DNA of 64,000 nucleotides from Chlorokybus atmophyticus (Eukaryota; Streptophyta; Chlorokybophyceae; Chlorokybales; Chlorokybaceae): positions 386,959-450,958 of the forward strand of contig RHPI01002048.1 of NCBI GenBank assembly GCA_009103225.1, read 5' to 3'. The translations under genes and the position numbers were made by a program. Under the pieces are notes generated by a model. It was not told the DNA's origin, made no database searches, and saw only the letters and a list, made by a program, of their open reading frames with translations. The stretch's first letter is position 1; every line of letters begins with the position of its first letter. Shown piece after piece: positions 25,375-37,687 of this stretch.

Positions 25375-26465
25375 TGCCGAATACATCACCGCAGCATTGC
25401 AAGCTGACTGCAGGTCGCCATGCTGCTGCACTGTTTGTAAATAGGGTTGAATTGATTTTGAGCCAGCCCATGCATAGGAGTTAGTAAGCAACTGTACGGG
25501 CTTGTACAATAGTAGTATTACTTTGATTTGGGCAAATGTCCTGGCCCTTTGGGTTAGCATTGATATGGACAACACTGCACTGCGGTTGCAGATGTTGGTA
25601 TGCACTCGGAGGCCATTAACTGACGTGTGCATGATGCTTGCATCATGGGCTCAACCCCCAACCCACCAACACCTGTGAAGTGGTTGTCGCTCATGCCATG
25701 CACGATCATGTTATGGTAGGCGTGCACATGCAACAGATCATGCTTGCATCGTTTGTAAAACCAATGGTGCCCACATCGTTGGATGCCTTCGCCTGCCATG
25801 TTTGACAATGTCGTGCAGGGGAAGGTAGAATGCTATCATTGTTGTCAGCGCCACAATGCTGTTATGGTAGGAGTGGACATGTAGGCCAGGTCTGTATCTC
25901 TTTTCCTCGTAGTGCGGCCCGTATTGCTTCTCTCTAATCCTTCTCCACGCCCTTGCTCAGCTGGTAGGTCTTCTGTAGTTGATATTACAATCAATGCCAG
26001 ATGCGTGCATTCGCTCATCCGGTTGTAGAGTGGCAGCATATGCCAGACGCATGAAACACGGACAAAAAAACGCAGGACTGATCATGACTATGTGCTACAG
26101 CGTCCCACATCCGTGTCTACTGTTGCGGTCGGAGGCATGGATGAAATTGCCTTGTGTTGTTTGATGATTGCGTTCCTTCGCACAAAGGTGTGTGTGCATT
26201 ACGCGGGTGTGCATGTGCGCATGGATAAGTAGACGCGTGACGCAGGCACTGCTATGACTCTCATGACTCCTAAGCCACGTGCACTTGCAACAGATACATC
26301 ATGAGTGACGGACTGATACAATCCCTACTCACACGTCCACATCCATGCACGCACACGCTCCTCGCAATCGTATATGTACATCGACTGTACAGTGGCAGCG
26401 TCCTGCAAATGTGCCAACCAAGGCAACTCAAGAAACACTCGTCTGTGTGTGCTGCCTTTTCTCCA
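25375..26465. other. Convergent intergenic spacer
   Basis: This lies between the 3' ends of the DCC gene (+) and the PCD gene (-). Long open frames here, including one of about 200 codons from 26374, run antisense over PCD exons and are shadows. No gene seen. Confidence 0.55.
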
Positions 26466-27647
26466 TTACACCGCCGCAGGCTGCTTCTTGCTGAGCAGAT
26501 CCGTCACGTCCAGAGCATCCAGCTTTGCAGCCATGATGAAGTCGTTCTCGGTCAAACCACCTGTCGCGACGACGACACATGAAGATGGCAGCGAAAGAGA
26601 GAGACATTCACTCAGCGCGTGTGGGCTGAAAGGAGTAGCCTTGTGTCGCTTGACCACACCACAGCATAATGCACGTGCGTGCGTGTGTTCGTGTGTGCAT
26701 GTGTGTCTCTCACCTGCTGAGTGCGTGCAAAGCTCGATGCGCACTTGGTTGTACGACTGCAGATGCAAGTCTGGGTGGTGTCCTGAGACACCAAAACACT
26801 GTACATCAGCCACGTACCATTGCCAAAATCATACTCCATACATAACCTCCCCCAATGCCTACCTTCCGCCTCAGCGACCTCTCCGACACGCTCGAATAGC
26901 TGCAACCCCTTGGCGAAGTTCTTCGTGCGGACGTGTCGTAACAGGTGGGCCCGGCCCTCCGCATCGCGAGTGACCCGCCAGTTGGGCACCTGACACACAC
27001 AGGCGTGCGTGTGCGGGTACTCACAAGTCAACATGCTCGAGCCACACGGCGGTACAGCAAATTTGCACGACACACCCAGCCAGAGCAGAGACATGCTTGG
27101 AAGACATGCGAGGATATCCCAATTGCCAGCGTACCTGCTCCTTGAGTCTGTCTATCTCTTCCTGGCTGAGGGGAGGGATGCCCCCCTCACACGGCACGCA
27201 GTTCTTGTTGGCGAGGGAACACGCGCCCGCAGCGCTATCTAAGACAGACAACAGCCCCGTGGGCTTGAGTTGAATGCGTGTGGGTGTGTATACACGCACA
27301 CGAATGTGATGTGCGCACCTGAACTGGCCGCAGCCGCCATGCGCAGGGACCCGTTGTAGTGAGTGTCAAGGCGCGTGGCCAACCTCAGAGTCCTACCCGC
27401 GAACTACCATGCGCAAAGTTTATGCGTCAGACATAGCGCACACGCACACGCACACATGTAGACACTACTCTGCTTGCATAACACACAGCCACGTGTGCGT
27501 GGCCGTTGGTGGCATTCATCTGCATGCCGTTGCGTGACAACCGTCACCAGCCCCAAGTCCCCATCCCACTCACTGTAGTGATAGCTCGGCGGGGTGTGCA
27601 GAGCTGTCGCCGTAGCAGCAGCGCCGGCCTGCAGGACGAGACGACCA

Positions 27648-27678
<31 letters not shown>

Positions 27679-27687
27679 GGTGGCCAT
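26466..27687 (-). CDS. PCD: Pterin-4a-carbinolamine dehydratase, plastid-type precursor
   Basis: Six exons (27687-27548, 27392-27319, 27238-27135, 26989-26863, 26782-26714, 26560-26466) give 202 residues in phase. The enzyme dehydrates pterin-4a-carbinolamine; the plant plastid form is also linked to molybdopterin and Rubisco assembly functions. The core begins with NKNCVPCEGGIPPL and VPNWRV, then RHVRTKNFAKGLQLFERV, the catalytic HHPDLHLQSYNQVRIEL and GGLTENDFIMAAKLD. An N-terminal extension of about 75 residues, rich in Ala, Arg and Ser and nearly free of acidic residues, reads as an organelle transit peptide. Exon 1 could end earlier, at 27574, but only the donor at 27548 keeps the frame into exon 2. 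The gene is head-to-head with YTM1. Confidence 0.94.
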
Positions 27688-28608
27688 GTCAGCACCGCCG
27701 ATGCCACTCTCACCCACAGCCAAGTCAGCAACGGAGTCAAGGAAGAAACATAGAGATATGCTGTATGGCGCTGCTGGGAACTTGTCGATATCGGTGCGTA
27801 TCCTCATTGAATATGTTGGATATCCGCTTCTGGTTGGGAGTGGCGACTGCGGCGGCGGCGGCGGCGGCGGCGGCGGTGGTCGCGGTAGCGGTGTGGGTGA
27901 AGGCGTTTGTTGGTGCACATTGCGATGGTGGGCTAAACAAGTAGCTAAGTCAGTCAATTCATTCGATTCTCCGTTCTCTGAGCTTGTCGAGGTGAGTGAT
28001 GGTAGATCTGCCAAGTTGGCGTGCTTGTGCATGCTCCCCCAAGCAGGACGAAAACAATCACAATCACCATCATCGTCACCGTTAGTAATCGCCATCACTA
28101 GTGTCATTACCGTGCTGATCTGCTGCTTGCATGATCTTGAGCGCTCAACAACGAGCAGCGCACAACTGTACTCTTGCATGTGTTGTCCGCATGCATTGCT
28201 GAGGTGTTGCACATGCAAGCAGCTGTGGTTGTCCAAGTTCAAAGTTGCAGCCACCTGCGTGCATGGCACGGCCGTGTTAGTGTTCCGCATTTCTGTAGCA
28301 TCAAGTCATCTCTGTACCAAAAGGTTTTTTTGCCTTCGTCGTAATCCCCGCAGCGCCATCATCTACGTGTTGCGGGGTCAAGTAGTGTTGGCAATGCTGG
28401 TGCGCTAGATATGTTGCCTCGTTGTGTTCGTGCGTATGTGTGATGTCATGCTGTCCTGTCCTCCTGTTGAGACAGCTTCCAAGGGAGCAATGTGTTGCGC
28501 GCGTACCTACGTGTGTGCATGCATGGCACATGCAAGCACAGCGTAATCAAGAAAGAGTGTATCATTAGTCACTTCTGCTCTCACGTTGACCACGTACATG
28601 TGTGTCAG
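27688..28608. promoter_or_regulatory. Putative bidirectional promoter region of PCD and YTM1
   Basis: 920 bases separate the start codons of the divergent PCD (-) and YTM1 (+) genes. The segment has GGC-repeat runs at 27651-27680 and 27850-27880. Long open frames across it on both strands are low-complexity. Transcription start sites cannot be placed by eye. Confidence 0.45.
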
Positions 28609-30819
28609 ATGGATGCGATGAATGCGGGTGGAGGTGGGGAGAACGGGTCGGACAGGCAGGTGCGCGTGCGGTTCACGACGAAGCTGCCGCCGCAGCTGCG
28701 CGTCACCTCGGCGCCGTTCGCCGTCCCCGCCAAACTCGCTCGCTACGGCCTCAGCGAAGTCATCAATACCCTACTAGGCTTGGGTACGCACACGCACACG
28801 CACACGCACGCACGCACGCACGCACGCACGCACAAGCATACGCACCTGCATTGCAGAGAAGCCGCAGCCCTTTGATTTCTTGGTGGACGGGGAGCTCGTC
28901 CGCACCTCTCTGGAGAAGCTTCTCATCAACAAGCAGCTCTCGGCGGTGCGTACCTGCCACAGTCACGTGGACACACACACGCATCACAACTCACCCATCA
29001 ATCCAACGCAGGAGAGCATCTTGACGTTGGAGTACGTGCCTGCCGTGGCCCCCCCGCACAAGGATGCCGCGGCCAAGCATGATGACTGGGTGAGCGCTGT
29101 TCACGGACGACACAACAAGTGAGTGCTGTCATGCAGCATGTGTGTATGTGACCCAGTCATGTGGTTTAAGGTTCGCCGTCGACTCACGATGTGTATGTGT
29201 GTTACCCACCTTTGTTGTGGCAGGCTCATAATCACAGGCTCGTACAATGCAAACGCAAGGTAATGTAGCCTGACATAAATACAGCATAAACATCCATGCT
29301 GCGAGAACAACAAACATTCTGCATTTGTTGTTGTGTTGCAAGACTGTGGGACAGGCAAGGCACGTGCGTGTGCGTGCTGCAAGGCCACACGGACGCGGTC
29401 AACGACGTGGTTGCGGTGCCCACAACATCCGCAAACACCCTCAGAGGCAAGTCGCGCTGTAGTTGTAGCAAGGTTTGAATATCATGCAAGTTGATACCAA
29501 AAGCAGTCTTGATTGATACTACTCCTCGCAGTTGTTGCTGCATCAAAGGACCAAACCCTGCGAATGTGGGAGGCGAGTGATACATACCAACTGCTGCTTC
29601 ACTTGATGATCAAACTGGTGCCAAGATGGTTGGTAAGAGTGTGGGCTCGTTGTAGGTGCCGGATGATGTTGCCACCAACGCGAGCAAGACGGCAACAAAA
29701 CACACTCCTGTGCGAGTTTTCAAGGGCCACAATGCTGCCGTGGAGGCCGTGGCTTCCAGTCCAGACGGCCGGCTGGTAAATGTGCCTTGTTCGTCTTGTA
29801 GTTGTGTGTTGGTGGGTCACAGGACAACGCGTGACATCGCGTGGCTTTTCCATCTTGCAGCTGTGTTCTGGCGGGTGGGACATGGAGCTGAAGTTCTGGC
29901 AGGCCAACGGTGCCGGAAGCGCCGAGGAAGGGAAGGCAGTGAAGCGGCAGAAAGTGGGATCCAATACCAATGGCGTGGCCCTCGAAGAGGTGTGCTTCTG
30001 TAATGCTCACTGTGTGTGTGCGCGTGCGCGTGCGCGTGCGTGTCCGCGCAGGTGCATGCACGTGAGAGCGTGTGCACGTGTGAGTGAGCGTGTGTGAGAG
30101 AGTGTGTGAACATTGGAGTGTGGTTTTGCGCATGTTTGTGGTTATGTGGATGTAAACGTGCGTTCTCGCGTGCGTGCCTGCGCGCGCAGGGAAATCGCGT
30201 GTGTGTTCTCTATCTCATCATGTGGTATGATGCTTCTTCATGCTGATTGTCTCATCTCCTCTACTAGGTGTCCGTGGATCGCTCGCTCGCTGGCCACACC
30301 CAATGCGTCTCTGCTCTCTCCTGGCCCTCCGCCTCCCGCGACACGTTGTACTCCTCCTCATGGGACCACTCCCTCCGCGCCTGGGACGTCGAGACCGGCA
30401 GCAACACGCAGACACTCACCTCCTCCAAGGCCGTGTACACGCTGTCCGTCGATCAACACGCACGTCTCGTCGCGACGGGGGGAGCCGACACAACTGTACG
30501 CGTGTGGGACACACGCGCAAGAAACTCCACAACACCAGGGATTAGATTGTCATCAAATGGCAGTGAGTGGGTTTCGGCTGTGAGGTTCTCGCCATCGAAT
30601 GCGCATCAGCTCATTGCGGCTTCGTATGACGGGTCGATAAGGTTGTGGGATGTGAGAGGTAAGGTGCCGTTGCACACCGTGTCTCAAGCGCACGAGGGCA
30701 AGGCGCTTGCGGTGGATTGGTTGGGTGACGGAGAGACCGCGTTTGCGTCTGGGGGAGAAGATGGAAGGATGGTGGTGTATACGATGAGTGGGGTGCAACA
30801 GGACAGAACAGATGCGTGA
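28609..30819 (+). CDS. YTM1: Ribosome biogenesis protein YTM1/WDR12
   Basis: Nine exons (28609-28783, 28857-28945, 29012-29118, 29224-29259, 29343-29446, 29532-29572, 29656-29775, 29861-29989, 30268-30819) join to 450 residues. YTM1 works with ERB1 and NOP7 in the PeBoW complex that matures the 60S subunit in the nucleolus. The N-terminal NLE domain reads VRVRFTTKLPPQLRV...FAVPAKLARYGLSEVINTLL. WD repeats follow: GSYNANARLWD, ASKDQTLRMWE, SGGWDMELKFWQ, SSSWDHSLRAWDVETG, TGGADTTVRVWDTR, AASYDGSIRLWDVRG and SGGEDGRMVVY. A charged loop GKAVKRQKVG lies in the middle as in homologues. Introns 5 (29447, gcaagt) and 6 (29573, gcgagt) must use GC donors to preserve the WD repeats. Confidence 0.96.
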
Positions 30820-31669
30820 TACAAGAGCGTGTGTTTGTTGGATTGAATGTTCCTCATATGGTGCTTGAGTTGGAGTTGCCTGAGTTATTGGAAGTTGCAA
30901 ATGTATTACAAGCGAAGTACACCACATTGCACTGCGTCTCAGCAGCAAGCTGCGCAAGGCGTTGCTGTTTGATTATATCTGTAGCTGTAGCTTCAAGCCA
31001 CTTTTGGTGGGATTGCTCACTTGGCAATTGCTCTGCAACCGAACACGACAGCTGATGCATTTCAAGAGGCAGCCGTTGACCCTGCCAGCATCAACTGCAC
31101 TGTTGCAGTCCACTGTCAATTCAAATTGCCATTGTGACTGCCGCCCAATGCTCAACACCTGATTACCACAACGTCATCTTTCTCCACACAATGGTGGCGA
31201 AGACATAGATATAGCCTGAGTAACACAACCACACACAGGCGCACACAAATACACAAAGCCACAAATGCATGACAGGCCTCATAAACAAGCAGGCCCCCCA
31301 GGATTTCTCAACGCACACCAGGTTACCCTAAGACTCTCCTCCCTAATTGCAGTGTAGAGCGTCACACAAGCAAAAGAGAGAGACGCTCTACACTAGCAGC
31401 TGACTAGCAAAACAAGGCAATTCCTACCAACAAAAGTGACTTTGAGCGACAACAACAGCAACAACGTGTAAGTGTTTACCCCAACAATCAGCCCCCCCCC
31501 CCCCCNNNNNNNNNNNNNNNNNNNNNNNNNNNNNNNNNNNNNNNNNNNNNNNNNNNNNNNNNNNNNNNNNNNNNNNNNNNNNNNNNNNNNNNNNNNNNNN
31601 NNNNNNNNNNNNNNNNNNNNNNNNNNNNNNNNNNGGTTATGAAGCCCCCCCGCCCAACGTGCGAGACCA
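30820..31669. other. Convergent spacer with assembly gap 31506-31634
   Basis: This lies between the 3' ends of YTM1 (+) and the LOG-family gene (-). It holds 129 N bases preceded by a C run at 31492-31505, and no supported gene. Confidence 0.7.
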
Positions 31670-33133
31670 TCACGTCCCCAACACGTTCGTGGGCACGAGC
31701 TCAAACCTCCCGCCGAGGTCGGCGTGCTGGACTCGACTCCTGTACAGCCTTCGGACCTGATCGATCCGGTAAAAGTCTGCAACGCACTCCAAAGCCTGCA
31801 AAAGGATGAAGTACGTGCTGGGTATAGCATGACTTGTAAACGGTGCAACACAACATGTCATTGAGGATGCACTTGCCTGATAGTTGGACTCGCAGGCCAC
31901 GACCACGCCGTCCAGCTTTCCCCCGCGCGAGTCCACGGTGTCCATCTCAACGCAATTGCTGAAGAACTCCAACAATCCACCAAAGAACGAATCTGCGCAC
32001 GCACACATTAAGACTCGCATATACACATACACACAACACCACAACAACTCTCATACACGTGTATGCGTACCGTAGTTCATGAGGATGACTGGCACTTGTA
32101 GGTGTGGCGACTGCTGTTCGAGGCGCTGCGCGAGAACGATGACTTCGAACAACTCGTACATGGTGCCGAGGCCGCCAGGAAGCACGATGAACGCCGTGTG
32201 GTCAGTCTCTTTCAACCTAATGCCCGCATTCACGAGCATGCCCTGCGCATGGGTCAAAAACACACAAGTCCACATTGGCACGCATAATGCAGCAACATCA
32301 AGGGCGAGCGGGTGGGCGATGTGGTGTGTGTGTGTGTGTGCGCGCGCGCGTGCATGTGTGCGTTTGTGAGATGTGTGCACGCACCTTTTGCTTAGCAGGA
32401 GAGCCGGCTACAAAGTAGTGGTTCATTGCGAGGTACGGATGGTCTCGGACCTCGCCGCTATCGCTGCCAGGCTGCCTTATGTACACGCCCGCTGTGACCA
32501 CCCCCGCCTCTTCAGCCCCCTAGTTGAGTGTGTTCATACATGTGCATATTCACGCACACGCGCATGCGCGCGGGTATGCCTGCATGCATTTAAGTGCGCA
32601 TATGTGAATAGAGTGACTTCCTAATTGCGCTAGTACTGCATCTGCACATTCATGCGTAGCATGCAGGGTGATATGGTAAGCCAATAGCAAAAACGAAAGA
32701 ACAGGTAAAACACCGGCTTGTTGGCTGACCTGGCTGACTGCTTGCATCATCCCTGGCCCGCCTCCCGTCCACACGGGCGACTCCAACAAGTACGCCAACT
32801 GTCCAACAGAACACCGACTTGCATACCGGTAACTCCAAGTGCACAGAGCACTCGCGCACAAACGTACACACGCGCATGCACACACCCGCACGCGCGCATA
32901 CATACCTCTCGTCCGCAAGTACACGCGCGCAACAGCCCACAAGCCCACATGCACATACACATACACATACATATACATACCTCTCGTCCTAGCTCTGTGG
33001 CGTTCTGCAGTATGCGTTCTGTGCTCTTTAGCCCCGGCCTCAGCCGCGACGAACCGAAGAACACGATGCCGGGGCCGATCCGATCCAGCAGCTCCGCGAA
33101 TTGTGGGTCCGCCGACGGGGACGACAGCGGCAT
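31670..33133 (-). CDS. LOG / lysine-decarboxylase-like Rossmann protein
   Basis: Six exons (33133-32981, 32798-32730, 32519-32385, 32242-32071, 31992-31877, 31795-31670) join in phase to 256 residues. Family members are nucleotide 5'-monophosphate phosphoribohydrolases; in plants LOG releases active cytokinin. Visible are GPGIVFFGSSRLRPG near the start, the phosphate-binding TGGGPGMMQA (about residue 63) and the LOG-type catalytic motif PGGLGTMYELFE. The family's usual Arg before PGG (RK..M) is replaced by KETDHTAFIVLPGG. The long middle with NHYFVAGSPAKQK resembles the TIGR00730-type clade rather than the short land-plant LOG enzymes, so cytokinin activation is not implied. The start at 33133 is the first ATG after an intron-like acceptor, and an upstream exon is possible. 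Intron 5 has a GC donor (CAG|gcaagt). Confidence 0.88.
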
Positions 33134-34359
33134 TGTGGGGAGGCACACGCGCAAACCTGACCACACAAAAGGCACAAACACGTCATGTGCTTATCAAACA
33201 TTGTGGTTCGTGCACACTCAGCACTGCGTACCAACACCTCCTGAAAAGCTATAATAGCGCGAGACTCAACTGGAAAAAGGATTGCATTTGAGTTGAGTTG
33301 CTACCAAGAAGTGCCAATGAAAGCGAGATTTAGAACTTGAACCTATGACTTCCACAAATGACAACACACGACACCTCATCTACTTATTCAATAACTCTTG
33401 GAACAAATAATCCATGCACAACTCACCCACTACAACAAGTGTTCCTACAGTAACATTCAGTCATCTCTCATGCATGCATCTAGTCATTCACTCATGAATC
33501 CACCCCAGTCGTTAAATCCCTAACTCATCCGCTCACTCTCTCAAAGTGACACAGTCATTCAAACAAATGTCTTTCAGCTGGAGACACTATGCATGATAAT
33601 CAACCATACACAGAACAGAAAAAACAGAAAAAACAAGACTAACACGCCGAACAAACACACAATGCTCTGCAGGCGCATGCAACAAAGAGCCGCACGACAC
33701 AGAAAGATAATTGCTTTTGTTCATATTATTGTTTTTGTTCATTGCTTCATTCAACAGCAACGGTTATGACAGCTTGCCTTCTTAAAACAGAGGTTAAGCT
33801 CATGTGCGCACTGAAAGCCCCAACTTCACACACTCGAGTATTAGATGTAGGGAGTAAGTAAGTACGCTACCATGCCAAGTATATTGAGCAACCGGAAGAG
33901 AGAGTTCGAGCATGCTCAATTCGGGAAAACAGACAAGACAGCATGATAACGGAATGACTCTGCTCGTGTGTATGTGATTGCTGTGCATGCGCTTGCTCCG
34001 GCATGTTGAAACCTGGCTTGCAGCTGCTGTGTACATTCAATCATCCAATTCATCACAGCCTTGACTTGCCACTTGTTCATGCTTCTTCTTTTCTGCCATT
34101 TACTTACTGTCGAATGACTCAAGCTCACGCCGCCTCCACTGACCAAAGCAACTCGCTGAAACAGCAATACGCTCGCTCGCTGGCTCACTTGCCGCTCCGC
34201 TCAACAACGCTACCGCCTCACTCCTCCACTACACCGTCGCCGCCGCCTTCTTTACCTGTACGGCCGTGGCCGACGAGCAACTGTACGGCGGCACGTATGG
34301 CATTGTACGACACATAGGCGGCCTAGCAGCGGCGGCGGCGGTGGGGGTGGACGACCACG

Positions 34360-34391
<32 letters not shown>

Positions 34392-34422
34392 TGGGCAAGC
34401 GTGAGGTGGTTGGTCCCCAGCC
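33134..34422. other. Divergent intergenic region between LOG-family gene and CCS1
   Basis: 33350-33560 is rich in CA/TCA-type simple sequence (tcattcactc motifs). The last 150 bases are GC-rich with CAGGAG repeats and probably form the CCS1 5' region. No gene seen. Confidence 0.55.
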
Positions 34423-37400
34423 ATGGCAGCAGCAGGGTTGTGCCATGGCGGTTGCTTGCAAATGGCCGCATTGGGCGCTCCGGCTCCTGCAGGGGCCAGC
34501 AGCAGCACCAGGCGACAGAGGAAGGGTAGGGGGAGGGGTGTGGTGTGCCAGGCCAAGAAGCAGCAGCAGCAGCAGCGTTCGACTGGTGGCGGGGCTAGCA
34601 GAAGAGGTGGCAGCAATCAGGTAGACATGTTGGTCAAATCGCGGGCGTACATACATGCACGCACGCAGGCGAGCACGCTGCACTCTAGTATAACTACATA
34701 TGTATATACGCATGATGTTTCTTTCACATTACCAAGGATGCTTCGTAATCACTCTGCACTCCATTTGCGAGCTGCATGGAAGAAACAATCCTGATTTACA
34801 GTGTGTCTCCGCGCCGCCATCCACTTCGTTTCCATGCTGTTGTCGCAGCAGCCTTCATCTCATCTCCAATATAGCGAAACAAACAAGCATGCCCTACTGT
34901 GAATCAAGTTTTATTTTCTCTTCTTGGTTCTTCTTCTTTCTTAGGGTCGTACTTGTGTTTACTGTTGCAAGGCACCAGCAGACGAGCACTCTTCATGTGT
35001 CAACTGCCCGCTTGCGATGATACGGACTGTGTTGTCCTCAATGGGATGTACGTTTGTGTTGCGTGACGGGTCGTGTTCAGCGCTTTAACAAGGTTGCAAG
35101 CATGATGTTGTGTACAAACCGCAGCCACACACCTATACATGCACACCCACACGCCAGCACACGCCCAGCCGCGCATGCACCAGAGTTGCACACACATACA
35201 TGCTCAGTACAGTTCATCACACCGCTGCTCGCTCCAATGACAGGTGACTCAGCTGCAAAGAAGATCGCAACAGCCACTGCCGCTGGTTCAGGACGCACCA
35301 GACCTCACTTCCAAAGAAACACCATCACCATCACCCTCCTCCTCCTCCTCCTCGTCCTCCTTCTCCTCCTCCTCCTCATCATCATCATCAATTGGAAGAG
35401 AGCGCCACAATGACCATCAACAACAACACAATCAGCATTCATCAGAGCAGCCGACAGTTTCAAGTTCAAACAGCATCCAAGAGCCCGAGGGCGACGAGAA
35501 CATGTTAGAGCTCCCCCGCGAGAAAGGCATGTTGGCCGGGTTGTTGCGTCCCGCGTGGGTTCGCCTCCTTCGCGTGTCAGCCTCACTGCCCCTCGCAATA
35601 AGTGAACTTGCCGTCATCGCGGGTATGTCCGCGGTTGGGACTGTCATAGAACAGAACCGTAGCACGCAGTTCTACTTTGAGACTTACCCCGACAACCCCG
35701 CGTTGTTCGGCTTCCTCACGGGTGGGTTTATACTCCAACTTGGGCTGGACCACGTGTACACGACGTGGTACTTCCTCGCCCTACTCGCCGGCCTCGCCTT
35801 TTCACTCTCCGCATGCACGTGGACACGCCAACGCCCGCTCGTCAAATCCGCCAACCGATGGCGCTTTGCACGCAATGCTAACAGCTTGACAAAGCTAGAA
35901 GTGAACGAAGCTCTACCCAATGCACGCCTAGGCGACGTGGCCCTCGCCCTTATGACACGCGGCTACCAGGTGAGAGAGATAACAATTCACACATACCCAC
36001 ATAACAGCGAGTCTTGTTGGATATAGTGTGTGATTTGTTGCCCTGGCAGGTGTTTGCGAGTGGTCCCGCATTGTACGCGTTCAAAGGCGTGGCGGGCAGG
36101 TTGGCGCCGATTGGCGTGCACGCGAGTTTGATTCTCATTATGGGAGGAGGCGCAGCCGGCGCGCTCACGGGCTTCCATGGCAGCGCCATGATTCCAGAGG
36201 GTCAGGTGTGGGGAGTACACACACTTCTCCCATATTGGTTTGTGGTTCTCTCGTCGTTTCTGATGATCTGAGGAGTTCATGTGCGCGCAGGATTTTATTG
36301 TGGGTGAAGCTATGGAAGCGCAGAGCCCGCTTGCGGGTCATCCAGATGCGTTGGATGCGCAAGTGTACGTGAACGACTTCCACATAGACTACCTACCGAC
36401 CGGAGAGGTGACGTTTGTGTACAAAGTGACGAATGCTCGAGGCAGCATTCTGGCTCCAACATTGTCACGCCGCTCATGCTCATGCATGTTGTCTCGCTGC
36501 CCCACCGCAGGTTTCACAGTTTTACTCGGACCTGTCACTCTACGACCCGCGAACCAACCAAGTCACACGCAAGATGATATCGGTACGGCACCCCCAACTA
36601 GCATTCTGTTCACTGTGTCCCAGTAATAACAACAACAACAACAACAACAACAACAGGTGAACGATCCTTTGAGGTACGGCGGTGTCACGATGTATCAGAC
36701 AGATTGGAGCATAGCCGCCATTCAGTTGCGGGTTGGCAATGGTGAACCAATCAGGCTGGCCATGGGTCAGTTGCAAAAGGAGGGAGGAAAGGTGCTTACA
36801 GCCGGCAGTGGACCTCATACAACAATGTGGTTGACGCAACATTGGGCTCACGCTCTTGTGTTGTTGTGTTGTTGCAGTCGGACGACAAGCTGTACGCTGC
36901 TTACCTCCCGACCAACGCTGAAGACCCTCGGCAAGGAGTGTGAGTGGACCGCACAGTCAAATTGGCTGTCCTTACGTGTCTGTCTACATGTGTATGTATG
37001 AGTGCACGTGCATGCGTGCGAGTATTTGTGAAGTGGAAGTTACGAATCACAGCTGAAAAAGCAGTGTAGCATTCATCTCATGCCGCAGGTCCATGCTCGC
37101 TCGCACGCTTGAAGAGGTTGTTCTGTACGACAAGACAGGCAAGTTTGTTGGCGTGCGAAGGCCCGGCTCCAACAAGCCGATTGAGGTCAACGGCGTGAGC
37201 CTGGTCATTGAGCAGCTCACCGGAAGCACAGGACTGGAGCTGAAGGTCAGCACGCATGCAACACACTGCTATGCAGTCTTACCACTACCACTCTTGGTTG
37301 TCTCCTAACACAACTACTGTTATGTTGGCGCAGATGGATCCCGGTGTGCCGTGGGTATATGCAGGGTTCGGAGGCCTCATGCTCACCACATTCTTGAGCT

Positions 37401-37687
37401 ACCTGTCTCATTCGCAGGTGAAGGGAGCTGTCTTTTACCCACCTGTGTGTTGTGTTGTGTCAAGCATGTTATTCATCATCATTGTGTGCGTGTGGCAATC
37501 GCAGGTGTGGGCTCTTCAGCAAGGGTCCAGCGTGCACGTGGGCGGCAAGACCAACCGTGCAACGCTGGCGTTCCGCAACGAGATGTCGGACATGTTCGAC
37601 GAGGTACCCGAGTATGAAGGCCCGGATGGCGGCCTCGGCGCGGCCGTAGCGCAGGTTGCGCCTTCCGAGCAAACGGCTGTTGCGTAG
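34423..37687 (+). CDS. CCS1: Plastid cytochrome c biogenesis protein CCS1 (ResB family)
   Basis: Ten exons (34423-34620, 35244-35969, 36050-36205, 36291-36407, 36511-36582, 36657-36791, 36878-36939, 37089-37245, 37334-37417, 37505-37687) give 629 residues, close to algal CCS1. CCS1 pairs with CcsA in the thylakoid membrane to deliver haem to apocytochromes f and c6 (system II). The N-terminus is Ala-, Gly-, Arg- and Gln-rich without acidic residues, like a transit peptide. A poly-Ser tract coded by TCC repeats follows. ResB features are LLRVSASLPLAISELAVIA and VIEQN, the helix after YFLALLAGLAFSLSACTWTRQRP, the third helix LAPIGVHASLILIM (with a candidate functional His), then VSQFYSDLSLYD, VNDPLRYGGVTMYQTDW and the final helix WVYAGFGGLMLTTFLSYLSHSQVWA. 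All donors are GT. Exon 1 linkage rests on phase and composition. Confidence 0.95.

Noticed and set aside
27506-28408. 300-codon plus-strand open frame
   Set aside because: It runs antisense over PCD exon 1 and through GGC repeats; no recognisable protein.
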